64,000 nucleotides of DNA, from positions 118,480 through 182,479 of the forward strand of contig NZ_JARNTW010000014.1 in NCBI RefSeq assembly GCF_029433105.1, written 5' to 3'. The notes beneath the pieces were generated by a model that saw nothing but the letters and a program-made list of their open reading frames with translations, had not been told where the DNA came from and ran no database searches. The position numbers and the translations under genes were made by a program. Numbering within the stretch: the stretch's first letter is position 1; every line of letters begins with the position of its first letter. This document shows, one piece after another, positions 38,377 to 46,459 of the stretch. This DNA comes from Runella sp. MFBS21 (GTDB taxonomy: Bacteria > Bacteroidota > Bacteroidia > Cytophagales > Spirosomataceae).

Positions 38377-38775
38377 TTACGAAACTAATTTAATCCAAAG
38401 AGGTAGGTTGTAATAGGTGGTGACGCGGGTGATTTTGCCGTTTTTTACTTCCAAAAACGCCCCTGCTGGCAACACATACTGCTGTCCATGAGCGGGAGGA
38501 AGGCCTTCTTCAGCTTGCTTGTAAGTGCCATTGACCACAAATTCGGCGGCGATGCGGCTATCGTCTGAAGCACTAAAAAATACCATGTCGGTCAGGGTTT
38601 CTTCGTACGATTCGTCCATGTGCTGCATAAATTCCGTGAACTTTTCGTTGCCGATTCTGACCTCGCCTTGGTTGGGCTCGTGGCGCACTTCGGGGTCTAG
38701 CAAAGACAACATTCCCTCCCAGTTTTTTTCATTAAAATAAGCGTAGTACTGTCTTACGATGTCTAAAGAAGTCAT
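38377..38775 (-). CDS. NTF2-like, ketosteroid-isomerase-related protein
   Basis: 132 residues from the ATG at 38775; the frame runs 14 codons further upstream without a better start. SnoaL/NTF2 fold pattern: N-terminal helix D-I-V-R-Q-Y-Y-A-Y-F-N-E-K-N-W-E, central L-L-D-P-E-V-R-H-E-P-N-Q-G, and C-terminal strands L-E-V-K-N-G-K-I-T-R-V. Belongs to the group called ketosteroid isomerase-related that is often coded beside a nitrilase and a GNAT gene, as here. Leads that operon. Confidence 0.88.
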   Translation of the reverse strand: MTSLDIVRQYYAYFNEKNWEGMLSLLDPEVRHEPNQGEVRIGNEKFTEFMQHMDESYEETLTDMVFFSASDDSRIAAEFVVNGTYKQAEEGLPPAHGQQYVLPAGAFLEVKNGKITRVTTYYNLPLWIKLVS

Positions 38776-38822
38776 TTGAATAAAAACGAATTTTATAAAG
38801 TGTAGCAGATTATACAATCATA

Positions 38823-39611
38823 TTACCCTTTCGTACGGTAAAGAGTTCCATTTTCGACTACATATAGCATTCCTCCCATGGCAGTCATAAGACTGACTTC
38901 ACTAAGGATACCTTTAGGGCCAATTTGTTCATAAGTTCCAGTTTTGTCAGTACGGAAAAGTGTACCGTCTTTCTCAACGCTCCAAAGGAAACCACCATCG
39001 GCCACCATTGCAACTGTATTTTCCCAATCTCCCTCATCACCTACTTGTTGCCAACGAAGCGTACGCATGTTGGTTTTGTAAAGAGTACCTTTTTCGACAG
39101 TCCAAAGGTGGTTATCCATTGATTCTAGCATTTCAGCAGAGGAAAACGCTCCATTGTCACCGATTTGAGACCAAGTTCCATCTTTGTTTGTTTCGTAGAG
39201 TGTGCCGTTTGTCTCAATACTATAAAGTTTGCCGTTTAGCCCTACCATGCCTATGGTATTCTTCCAATCACCTTTTTTTCCTACTCTTTCCCAAGTTCCT
39301 GTTGTGGGGTTAGTGTGATATAAATCTCCATCTTCCACTGTCCAAATTTCGTTGCCCATAGCGACTAGAAAATTGACGTTATCAAATTCTCCTTTGGTGC
39401 CGATTTGTTCATAGCTTCCGTTTTTATCAGTTTTAAAGAGTGTGCCGTTTTTTTCGATACTATATAGGTATCCGTTCATCGCTACTACATCAATTGTATT
39501 TTCCCAGTCACCTTTTTTTCCTATTTGCTCCCATCTTTGAGCAAAGGTAGAACTTGATAAAAACAGAATGATGGTTATTAAAGTAAATGAGAAGGAAAAC
39601 AAGTTTTTCAT
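38823..39611 (-). CDS. Secreted six-repeat tectonin-like beta-propeller
   Basis: 262 residues: a signal peptide (about 1-24, ending S-T-F-A-Q) and six consecutive repeats of about 40 residues with W/Y-x-Q-I/V-G-x-x-G-x-W/F and L-Y/W-S/T-V/I-E-x-x-G-T-L-Y/F-x-T-x. This is the tectonin repeat pattern, predicted to close a six-bladed propeller. Tectonins bind sugars such as O-methylated glycans or LPS, so a surface or secreted lectin is likely. Single gene; TACATTTG (39647-39640, reverse) is a possible -7 box. Confidence 0.82.
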   Translation of the reverse strand: MKNLFSFSFTLITIILFLSSSTFAQRWEQIGKKGDWENTIDVVAMNGYLYSIEKNGTLFKTDKNGSYEQIGTKGEFDNVNFLVAMGNEIWTVEDGDLYHTNPTTGTWERVGKKGDWKNTIGMVGLNGKLYSIETNGTLYETNKDGTWSQIGDNGAFSSAEMLESMDNHLWTVEKGTLYKTNMRTLRWQQVGDEGDWENTVAMVADGGFLWSVEKDGTLFRTDKTGTYEQIGPKGILSEVSLMTAMGGMLYVVENGTLYRTKG

Positions 39612-39920
39612 TGAGATTTTAAGTTTAGATTAGAAATCTCAAATGTAATCCAAACCACATTAAAAAAACATTAACTTTTGTGAGTCTGTTTATCCCTTGT
39701 TGAGAGTGATTTTTTAGGTTTAAGTGGCTGATAGTCAGTGTGAATATTGCATTGTAAAAGTTGAATAGATGTTGCTGTAACAGAATAAAATACAGCTAAA
39801 CATGGAAAATTTCATCAGGACTTTCCATGTTAAAATCAACCAAACTTAGTTCACTGCTCGGCCTAGGGGAAAACTAATTGTCAATCACCTTAAGGAGCGT
39901 AGATAAATAAACACCTGTAT
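39612..39920. other. Gene-free stretch with one perfect hairpin
   Basis: Contains the putative promoter of the tectonin gene at its left edge and a perfect 10-bp hairpin AACATGGAAA / TTTCCATGTT (39799-39808 and 39822-39831) without U-tract. No ORF worth calling on either strand. Confidence 0.4.
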
Positions 39921-39970
39921 TTACAAACCAAAAAAACCTAGCTCATGAGCTAGGTTTTTTTGGTTTGTAA
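39921..39970 (-). terminator. Terminator after the S9 peptidase gene, 25-bp arms
   Basis: A perfect 50-base palindrome with centre CTCATGAG; each 25-base arm contains CCTAGCTCA and runs of T/A. It lies 15 bases beyond the reverse-strand peptidase stop and would give a U7 stretch in its 3' arm. Confidence 0.88.
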
Positions 39971-39984
39971 AGAATAAAATGATT

Positions 39985-42468
39985 TTATTTTTCGCCTGAC
40001 ATCTGTCCAGTTTTACTACCAGAGGTTTTGGCGGGGGCGTTTTTGACATATTTGTCGAGCCAGCCGTTCATCTCAAATAGCATATGCAAAAGCGATTCTT
40101 TGGCAGTATAGCCGTGGCTTTCGTAAGGTAAGAATACCAATTTTGCAGTGGCACCCATGCCTTTGAGAGCGTTGTAATAGCGTTCTGATTGGATCGGGAA
40201 AGTACCGGTGTTGTTGTCGGCTTCGCCGTGAATCATGAGAAGCGGTGTTTTCATCTTTTCCGCATTCATAAAAGGCGACATTTTGTTGTATACATCAGGA
40301 GCCTGCCAGTAGGTACGTTGCTCATTTTGGAAACCGAAAGGAGTCAAAGTACGATTATAAGCACCTGAGCGGGCAATTCCTCCTCTAAACAAATTGCTGT
40401 GTGATAGTAAGTTGGCTGTCATAAATGCTCCATAAGAGTGACCACCTACTCCTACACGGCTGGCATCTACCACCCCAAGTCTTACCCCTTCGTCGATAGC
40501 CGCTTTGGCACTGGCCACGAGTTGTTCTACGTAAGTATCGTTGGGCTCTTTGTCGCCTTCACCCACAATCGGAATAGAGGCATTTTCGAGTACGGCATAT
40601 CCCATAGTGACAAAAGCCGCACCCGTCCAGTAGCTAATACGATTGAACTGGTAAGGCGAACCATTGACTTGGCTAGCGGCTGCTGCGCTTTTGAACTCCG
40701 CAGGGTAAGCCCACAAAAACGTAGGTAGCGGGCCATCTTCTTTTTTATAGCCAGGAGGCAACAAAAGGGTAGCGGTCAAATCTACGCCGTCGGGGCGTTT
40801 GTAGCGGAGTTGTTGTTTTTGAATCCCTTTGAATTGTGGGTAAGGGTGCGGGAAAAACGTAATCTGAGTCAAAGCCGGCTCGGCAGGCTTTTTGCCTTTT
40901 TTGGGAGCAGGCTTGAGGTTACGAATAAAATAGTTGGGTTGCTCTTCTTGGGATTCGCGAGAGGTAAGAATCAATCCCTTTTGGGCATCAAGGATGCTGA
41001 TAGGGCGCTCAAAATAAGGCGCTTCCGAACGCCACAAGCGGGTGCTTTGTTTGGTGGTAAGATTAAAAATATCTACAAAAGGACGGTCTCCTTCGGGAGA
41101 AGCTCCTTGGCCAGTGAGGTAAATTTCATTGTTGGGGGTAAGGTCCAAAACATATTCACCATACGCATTTTTTTTCAATTCGGGCGAGCCTGGGTTGTTG
41201 TAGCGGTCTTCCGAAGAGCGGTCAAATAGTACCACTGGATTGGCTGGGTTAGTTGGATTGACCCATTTTGTCAAGGTTTTACGAGTACTGTACCAGCGTT
41301 CTGAAAACAAAGCCACTTGGTCATTTCCCCAAGTAACGCCCGCAAAACGATAGGCGGCATTGTACAATTCTTTAGGCGTTCCTGAAAAAGGAGCCTCCAA
41401 AGCGTATACTACATCGCGAACATCAGCTTTGCGTTTGGGGTCGCCGCCGTCTTTGGCTTCTACCCAATAGACAGTTGCAGGAGCGTCGTTGCGCCAGTTG
41501 TGGTTGCGTTGCCCCATGGGCGCTGCATCTGGTCCCCAAGGTACGTTTTCGTGTAAAGGGGTGTCTGTAAGGGTTTTTACAAAACTTCCTGTACTACCAT
41601 AAATGTCAATTTTGGAAGGGAAGCGATTGACAGTTACCAGATAGGAGAAAGGACGGTGAATGGTTTCAACCATCACATAGCTTCCATCAGGCGAAGGGGT
41701 TGCACTTGCAATAACACCCATATTACCTATTTTTTGGATTGCACCCGTCAAACTGATTTTAGCCACTTGGGCAGTACCATAGTACTCAAAAAGCGTTTCG
41801 TCGGTAGGGTTTTTGAGCAGATCCTGGTAGGTTGCTGCTTGGGCTTTTTTGCCCAAGTTTTCTTGTACGGTTGGCCCTGAAGGTACGCGACTGATTTCGG
41901 GAGCGCTACCACGCTCGGCAGGAATGATTTTGGCAATAATGCTTTGATTGTCTGAAACCCACTGATATGGACCTCGTAAAGTGGCATTAAGAGCTACATC
42001 AGAAAGTTTGGCAGCGGTAGCAGTGGCCACATCGGCTACGTACAATTCAATTTTGCTTTCGGTCGTGTTAGTAAAAGCAATTTTACTGTTGTCGGGCGAC
42101 CACTGAATATTGGCTAATTTAGGGTTAGCAGGCAAACCCTTGATTTGAATGTCTGTAGCGCTTGCAGATATTTGTCTCAATTTCAGATTGTTGACATATA
42201 CTGCACGACTTGGACCGCTATTGGCAGGGTTGAGGCGTAAGCCTGCTATTCGAAGCTCTGGCTCAGAAAGCTCTTCGATGGTGGTAGTCGCTGTGTTTCG
42301 TTCAGAAATCAGCAGCCATTGACCTTTGCTATCAACACTTACCGTAGGAGTAGGTGGAGCCAACACCAAATCAGCCAGCGGTTTGGGTGGTGTTTGATAG
42401 CCGACATTGTCTTGCGCAAAGGCTGTAAACCCGCCTAGACACAGCAAATACAATAGTGGTTTTCTCAT
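39985..42468 (-). CDS. Exported S9-family serine peptidase (glutamyl endopeptidase / prolyl oligopeptidase type)
   Basis: 827 residues. Signal peptide (M-R-K-P-L-L-Y-L-L-C-L, cleavage near A-F-A-Q), a beta-propeller of about 500 residues with WD-like W-S-P-D-N-S-K-I strands, then the alpha/beta-hydrolase domain: nucleophile G-G-H-S-Y-G-A-F (near 665), acid in G-E-A-D-N-N, His in E-S-H-G-Y. Sequence order is like chloroplast glutamyl endopeptidase and related Bacteroidota proteins. Downstream of the DUF2721 gene by 39 bases. Confidence 0.94.
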   Translation of the reverse strand: MRKPLLYLLCLGGFTAFAQDNVGYQTPPKPLADLVLAPPTPTVSVDSKGQWLLISERNTATTTIEELSEPELRIAGLRLNPANSGPSRAVYVNNLKLRQISASATDIQIKGLPANPKLANIQWSPDNSKIAFTNTTESKIELYVADVATATAAKLSDVALNATLRGPYQWVSDNQSIIAKIIPAERGSAPEISRVPSGPTVQENLGKKAQAATYQDLLKNPTDETLFEYYGTAQVAKISLTGAIQKIGNMGVIASATPSPDGSYVMVETIHRPFSYLVTVNRFPSKIDIYGSTGSFVKTLTDTPLHENVPWGPDAAPMGQRNHNWRNDAPATVYWVEAKDGGDPKRKADVRDVVYALEAPFSGTPKELYNAAYRFAGVTWGNDQVALFSERWYSTRKTLTKWVNPTNPANPVVLFDRSSEDRYNNPGSPELKKNAYGEYVLDLTPNNEIYLTGQGASPEGDRPFVDIFNLTTKQSTRLWRSEAPYFERPISILDAQKGLILTSRESQEEQPNYFIRNLKPAPKKGKKPAEPALTQITFFPHPYPQFKGIQKQQLRYKRPDGVDLTATLLLPPGYKKEDGPLPTFLWAYPAEFKSAAAASQVNGSPYQFNRISYWTGAAFVTMGYAVLENASIPIVGEGDKEPNDTYVEQLVASAKAAIDEGVRLGVVDASRVGVGGHSYGAFMTANLLSHSNLFRGGIARSGAYNRTLTPFGFQNEQRTYWQAPDVYNKMSPFMNAEKMKTPLLMIHGEADNNTGTFPIQSERYYNALKGMGATAKLVFLPYESHGYTAKESLLHMLFEMNGWLDKYVKNAPAKTSGSKTGQMSGEK

Positions 42469-42507
42469 GAGTTTTAGTTGTTTTTGAAGTGTGTCAATCT
42501 ACTTTTA

Positions 42508-42945
42508 CTATTCATCTACTCTAAAGCGTCCAAAGAAGCCTGAGCGTTTCCCGAGTTGTTCTTCCATATCGCTAAGTTCGATTTTGAGCGCGTGAATGGA
42601 AAGCGAAATTTCCCAAACCGAAAGCCCCAAAGCAGCTATCTGGAGCAATAAAGCAACGAAAAATAACATTTGTGCGGCAGATTGGTAATGTAAGTAGATG
42701 AAAAGCATGGAAATTGCGCTCAACAGCAAGCTCGTCACGATGATAAACTGTATGTTTCTAATAATATGCACACGTCGGTGGAGGTGTTTGATTTGTTCGA
42801 CGTAGTTGACGTCGGGGGTGATTCTGAATTTGTCGTGCAATTCGCGAATGAGGCTCGCAATCGCTAGATAACGATTGGTGAAGGCAATCATCATCAAAGA
42901 TACTGTAGAAAACAAAATGGCTGGGGTACTTATGGCGAGTTCCAT
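42508..42945 (-). CDS. DUF2721 membrane protein
   Basis: 145 residues with three hydrophobic segments (about 8-28, 65-85, 92-115) and the DUF2721 features: S-T-P-A-I-L-F at the start and N-R-Y-L-A-I-A-S-L-I-R after helix 1. No known function. First gene of a likely two-gene unit with the S9 peptidase. Confidence 0.88.
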   Translation of the reverse strand: MELAISTPAILFSTVSLMMIAFTNRYLAIASLIRELHDKFRITPDVNYVEQIKHLHRRVHIIRNIQFIIVTSLLLSAISMLFIYLHYQSAAQMLFFVALLLQIAALGLSVWEISLSIHALKIELSDMEEQLGKRSGFFGRFRVDE

Positions 42946-43111
42946 GTTTTTATTGAAATTGTAATTTGCTAGGGAGAAGCCGCTATGTGCTATCGGTTGA
43001 ATCTCTTAAAATCAATGTAAATATACCAAGTTAAGAATATCCCCCAACTACTTAATATATCTATCCCAACTAAGCGGCGAAAAAGTTGGAATAAACACAA
43101 TAAAATTAGTT

Positions 43112-43148
43112 TTTGGCTCAAATTCAACTTGGATTAAAATTACCTTTG
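43112..43148 (+). promoter_or_regulatory. Promoter of the NUDIX gene
   Basis: TTTG (43112-43115), 25-base spacer, TACCTTTG (43141-43148), 15 bases before the ATG at 43164. The -7 box is a perfect match; the spacer is a little long. Confidence 0.55.
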
Positions 43149-43163
43149 TCCAAAATTTTGACA

Positions 43164-43835
43164 ATGAAAGAAAACGTTTTTGATTCCCACAAATTTAAAC
43201 TTTGGAAGGGGCATTTGTTAAGTAATGGCCTTCAAATCCATAATATTGATGAAAAATATACCCGTCATAATAGCAATGGCGAAGCTCTTTTTTCACTTTT
43301 AATGCTCGATGCTACCACGCCCGAAGGCGACAAAATCCCCCCTATTTGTTTTTTGAAAGGTGAAGTACTTTGTGTGTTGGTGTGCCTGATAGATGAGCAA
43401 ACCAAAGACAAATACCTCTTGCTGGTAAAACAGCGCCGCATCTGCGATGGTTCGATGACGTACGAGCATCCCGCAGGTATGCTCGATAGTGAATCGGATG
43501 CCTATAAAGTGGCCGCAAAAGAGGTGTGGGAAGAAACAGGGATTCAATTAGACAGAAGTCAATTGGTACGCCTGTTAGATTTTCCCACTTACCCTTCTAC
43601 AGGTACGAGCGACGAAGCAATGCACTATTTCTATTGTGAAATCGAACTTCCATTAGCTCAAATCAAAGCCTACGATGAGCAATTTATGGGAGAAGCCTCT
43701 GAGCATGAGCGCATCGTGACTTGTGTGTTGCCTTTTGTAGAGGGTCATCGACTTATCAACAATGTCAATGGTATTTTACTGGACTTTTTATATCTAAAGG
43801 CTATTGGTGATTGGGAGTTGATGGCAAAACTGTAA
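43164..43835 (+). CDS. NUDIX hydrolase (ADP-sugar diphosphatase-like)
   Basis: 223 residues from the ATG at 43164; a TTG at 43113 is excluded because it lies within the promoter. The Nudix helix reads G-M-L-D-S-E-S-D-A-Y-K-V-A-A-K-E-V-W-E-E, with the K-E-V-W-E-E-T-G core intact and Ser at the first Glu position. E-H-P-A-G-M-L-D is the pattern of ADP-ribose or ADP-sugar diphosphatases. Monocistronic. Confidence 0.92.
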   Translation: MKENVFDSHKFKLWKGHLLSNGLQIHNIDEKYTRHNSNGEALFSLLMLDATTPEGDKIPPICFLKGEVLCVLVCLIDEQTKDKYLLLVKQRRICDGSMTYEHPAGMLDSESDAYKVAAKEVWEETGIQLDRSQLVRLLDFPTYPSTGTSDEAMHYFYCEIELPLAQIKAYDEQFMGEASEHERIVTCVLPFVEGHRLINNVNGILLDFLYLKAIGDWELMAKL

Positions 43836-43973
43836 GGTCTTGGCATGGTTTTTTGAATCAGTATAACAAGAAGTACTCAATACAAGCAAAATGAGTAAGA
43901 GGTAAAAACTGTGCCATAGTTCTCACTGAATGTTTGGAGTTGAGTTTTTGATAACCAATTAAATACTTAACAC

Positions 43974-44510
43974 ATGAAAACAATTAAAAAAATTGCCGAA
44001 AAATACCAAGTAAGTGAAGAAACTGCCCAAGCTCTGCTGATGGGGCTGAAAGTCACTGGTGGACGACAAGTACAGTTTAACATAGGCGAACTGGGCGGAA
44101 TGGGTCAATGGCAACCCGGAATGATCATGGTAGGAGATATGTTTGACATAGGTTTGAAATACAAAGTAGACGGATTATGCACTGAGCTATCGGAACTAGT
44201 TCGTTCAGAGGAAGAAACGCCTAAAACTCCCACTAAAACCACTTCCAAAACCAAATCGCCTCCAAAAACTGAAAGCACAAATACCAAATCTTCTGCCTCA
44301 TTTCGGGGAAGCCAAAATGGGTATCATTATGCTTATTTTTCCTCAGAGGATAAGTTAGAGATTGAGCATGAAGGTAAAATTACAAAGTATAGTACCAAAG
44401 GTTATCCGCTTTCAGGAGTGCAGCAATCCCAATCAAACAGTGCTCAAAATCTTACTTTTAGCTATCCTGGAGGTACGGTAAGTGTCAAAGATTTGAAAAA
44501 AATAAAATAG
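43974..44510 (+). CDS. Unknown protein with Lys/Thr/Ser-rich linker
   Basis: 178 residues, not recognised. N-terminal helix-rich part (about 1-78) contains I-A-E-K-Y-Q-V-S-E-E-T-A-Q-A-L-L and a G-G-M-G-Q-W-Q-P-G-M segment that recurs in other Bacteroidota proteins; a low-complexity linker (about 80-108) of Lys, Thr, Ser, Pro; and a C-terminal beta-rich part. No signal or membrane segment. It might bind DNA or an envelope partner; nothing in the context helps. Confidence 0.75.
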   Translation: MKTIKKIAEKYQVSEETAQALLMGLKVTGGRQVQFNIGELGGMGQWQPGMIMVGDMFDIGLKYKVDGLCTELSELVRSEEETPKTPTKTTSKTKSPPKTESTNTKSSASFRGSQNGYHYAYFSSEDKLEIEHEGKITKYSTKGYPLSGVQQSQSNSAQNLTFSYPGGTVSVKDLKKIK

Positions 44511-44520
44511 ACTTGATAAC

Positions 44521-44560
44521 AATCCTAAAAGCTCCAAGGCGAAGCTTTTAGGATTGTATA
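44521..44560. terminator. Bidirectional terminator between the linker protein and hxlR
   Basis: 13-bp perfect arms AATCCTAAAAGCT (44521-44533) and AGCTTTTAGGATT (44543-44555). The right arm overlaps the hxlR stop codon. Confidence 0.75.
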
Positions 44561-44955
44561 TCTTCTTCTACTAAAGCAAAGTCTTCAGCGTGTACTACTT
44601 CATTAGATATACCCGCACCCATAATACGCTTGCGGTGCTGTATGCCCCATGCTCTCATTTCGTTCAGAACATTGCGTAATGAATGCCCGTAGGGAGTTAA
44701 TTCATATTCTACGGTGACAGGAACAGTGTCGTACACGGTACGTTTGACCATTTGATTGATTTCTAACTCACGCAATTCTTTAGACAACATCCGAGGGGTA
44801 ATGTTGTGAATAGATCTTTCTAATTCTTTGAATCGCTTTTTGCCCTGTATTAAGGCACCCAAAATGGGCAGTTTCCATTTGCCACTGATGATGTCAAGAC
44901 AGTCGCGAACGGGTACTACATAGTCTGCACAATTGGGCAATTCTTCTTTCATCAT
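44548..44955 (-). CDS. HxlR-family redox/electrophile-type regulator (YtfH/YodB-like)
   Basis: 135 residues of the HxlR/MarR-like winged-helix family: W-K-L-P-I-L-G-A-L (near 28-36), R-F-K-E-L-E-R-S-I-H-N-I-T-P-R-M-L-S-K-E (near 43-62). An N-terminal Cys at residue 9 and another at 19 match the position of sensing cysteines in YodB and related proteins that respond to quinones and aldehydes. Divergent from a QorB-like gene, as ytfH and ytfG are in E. coli; the shared intergenic region holds a fitting operator. Confidence 0.93.
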   Translation of the reverse strand: MMKEELPNCADYVVPVRDCLDIISGKWKLPILGALIQGKKRFKELERSIHNITPRMLSKELRELEINQMVKRTVYDTVPVTVEYELTPYGHSLRNVLNEMRAWGIQHRKRIMGAGISNEVVHAEDFALVEEDIQS

Positions 44956-44992
44956 TTTATATAAATCGTTTAGTTGCTATAATAGAGTATAT

Positions 44993-45029
44993 TACTATAC
45001 TTTGGTATAGTAGTTACTTTTGTATAGTA
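44993..45029. promoter_or_regulatory. YodB-like operator between hxlR and the qorB-like gene
   Basis: TACTATAC (44993-45000) and GTATAGTA (45005-45012) form a perfect 8-bp dyad over a 4-base gap; a further GTATAGTA lies at 45022-45029. The form TACTAT-gap-ATAGTA is that of YodB operators in Bacillus. The sites overlap two -7-like boxes (TACTTTTG at 45015, TACCTTTG at 45038). Confidence 0.75.
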
Positions 45030-45037
45030 AAGGTAGC

Positions 45038-45045
45038 TACCTTTG
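45038..45045 (+). promoter_or_regulatory. -7 box of the qorB-like / doxX operon
   Basis: TACCTTTG, 39 bases before the ATG. TTG at 45020-45022 is too near to be a regular -33 element. Confidence 0.45.
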
Positions 45046-45084
45046 CTGTTGATAAAAAGAGTATCCATAAAATAAATTACAAAG

Positions 45085-45936
45085 ATGATATTAGTAACAG
45101 GAGCGACAGGGCATTTAGGTTCAGCTACGATTGATTTTTTATTAGAAACAACGCCTAGTACACAAATAGCAGCATTGGTGAGAGATGTAGCTAAAGCAGG
45201 CAACCTCACGGAAAAAGGGGTTGAGGTTCGTCAGGGAGATTATTCGGATATCGATTCACTATCAAAGGCTTTTGAGGGAATAGATACTTTGTTGTTGATT
45301 TCATCAAGTTCAATGGAAAACCGATTTTTACAGCATACCAATGCCATAGATGCCGCCAAAAAAGCGGGCGTAAAATACATTGTATATACAAGTGTAGTGA
45401 AGCCATCTTACGAAACCAAGTTTTTGCCAGGTCTTGATCACATCAAAACCGAAGAATACCTCAAAGCGTCAGGGCTAAATTATGTTATTTTTAGAAACAC
45501 TTTTTATGCCGAAGTATTGCCGATGTTGTTGGGTAATGCACTCGAAACAGGGGATTGGTATTATCCTGTGGGAGATGCCAAGATCAACTTAGTAGCACGT
45601 TTTGATATAGCTGAAGGATTGGCAAAGGTACTCGTAGCCCCCGAAAAGCACCTCAATCAGGTATATGAAATTACCTCGGGTGAGTCGTTATCGTTTACCC
45701 AAATTGCTGCCCTTTTGACCGAAGCGAAGGGCAAGACGATTACTTATACAAGTATTCCGACCGAAGCTTTTGTGGGTGGATTGCAACAAGCGGGTCTGCC
45801 CGAACCCGTCATAGGGATGATTGGAGGGATAGCAGAAGCAATCAAAGATGGCGAACTAAGTACCACAGATGCTGCCTTGGAAAATATCTTAGGTCGTAAA
45901 ACGACCCCGTTGAAGTCTTGTATAGAATTGTTATAA
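45085..45936 (+). CDS. NmrA-type NAD(P)H:quinone oxidoreductase (QorB/YtfG-like)
   Basis: 283 residues, atypical SDR. N-terminal T-G-A-T-G-H-L-G (5-12) binds NADPH; A-L-V-R-D follows the second strand; the family lacks the Y-x-x-x-K pair, as here. E. coli QorB (YtfG) reduces quinones in the same way and is divergent from the HxlR gene ytfH. Followed 25 bases later by a DoxX gene; the three genes make a quinone/electrophile response module controlled by HxlR. Confidence 0.93.
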   Translation: MILVTGATGHLGSATIDFLLETTPSTQIAALVRDVAKAGNLTEKGVEVRQGDYSDIDSLSKAFEGIDTLLLISSSSMENRFLQHTNAIDAAKKAGVKYIVYTSVVKPSYETKFLPGLDHIKTEEYLKASGLNYVIFRNTFYAEVLPMLLGNALETGDWYYPVGDAKINLVARFDIAEGLAKVLVAPEKHLNQVYEITSGESLSFTQIAALLTEAKGKTITYTSIPTEAFVGGLQQAGLPEPVIGMIGGIAEAIKDGELSTTDAALENILGRKTTPLKSCIELL

Positions 45937-45961
45937 CTCACATCTTTATCAAACCAATCTC

Positions 45962-46342
45962 ATGAAAATTACGCTTTGGATTGTTCAAGTATTGCTTGCG
46001 GCTATGTTTTTGATGGCTGGTTTCATGAAACTGACGACTCCAATCGCCGAGTTGGCACCTCAAATGCCCTGGGTTAATGATTTTTCGGAAGGTATGGTAC
46101 GATTTGTGGGAGCAGTAGAGCTGCTTGGAGCAATCGGCCTTATTTTGCCTTCGCTTCTGAGAATAAAGCCTATTCTGACTCCCCTTGCTGCCTTAGGACT
46201 GGCTACGGTGATGATTGCAGCGGCGGTTTATCATGCGCTTAAAGGTGAATTTGCGGCTATTGGTTTCAATTTCGTATTGGGAGCTTTGGCGTTGTTTGTG
46301 GCTTGGGGAAGATACCAAAAGGTCCCTATTAGTGCTCGTTGA
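45962..46342 (+). CDS. DoxX-family membrane protein
   Basis: 126 residues with four membrane helices. Start M-K-I-T-L-W-I-V-Q-V-L-L-A-A-M-F-L and the conserved G-F-M-K-L, plus V-G-A-V-E-L-L-G-A-I-G-L-I-L-P between helices 2 and 3, are typical of DoxX_2. Such proteins often accompany quinone reductases and redox regulators; here it is the second gene of the qorB-like operon. Confidence 0.9.
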   Translation: MKITLWIVQVLLAAMFLMAGFMKLTTPIAELAPQMPWVNDFSEGMVRFVGAVELLGAIGLILPSLLRIKPILTPLAALGLATVMIAAAVYHALKGEFAAIGFNFVLGALALFVAWGRYQKVPISAR

Positions 46343-46400
46343 AAATTATCAACGATTTAGGCTAGAATTTTGCCAAAATAAACCACTTTGGTAACTTAGC

Positions 46401-46440
46401 AACCGCTTAGTGTGTACGCACTAAGCGGTTTTTGTTTTTT
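46401..46440 (+). terminator. Terminator after doxX
   Basis: 12-bp perfect arms AACCGCTTAGTG (46401-46412) and CACTAAGCGGTT (46419-46430), 6-base loop, then TTTGTTTTTT. Confidence 0.92.
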
Positions 46441-46459
46441 CACCTCTTAACCGATAGTC

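Noticed and set aside
39799..39831. Hairpin AACATGGAAA / TTTCCATGTT considered as a terminator
   Set aside because: No T-run follows on either strand and the nearest gene ends are far away.
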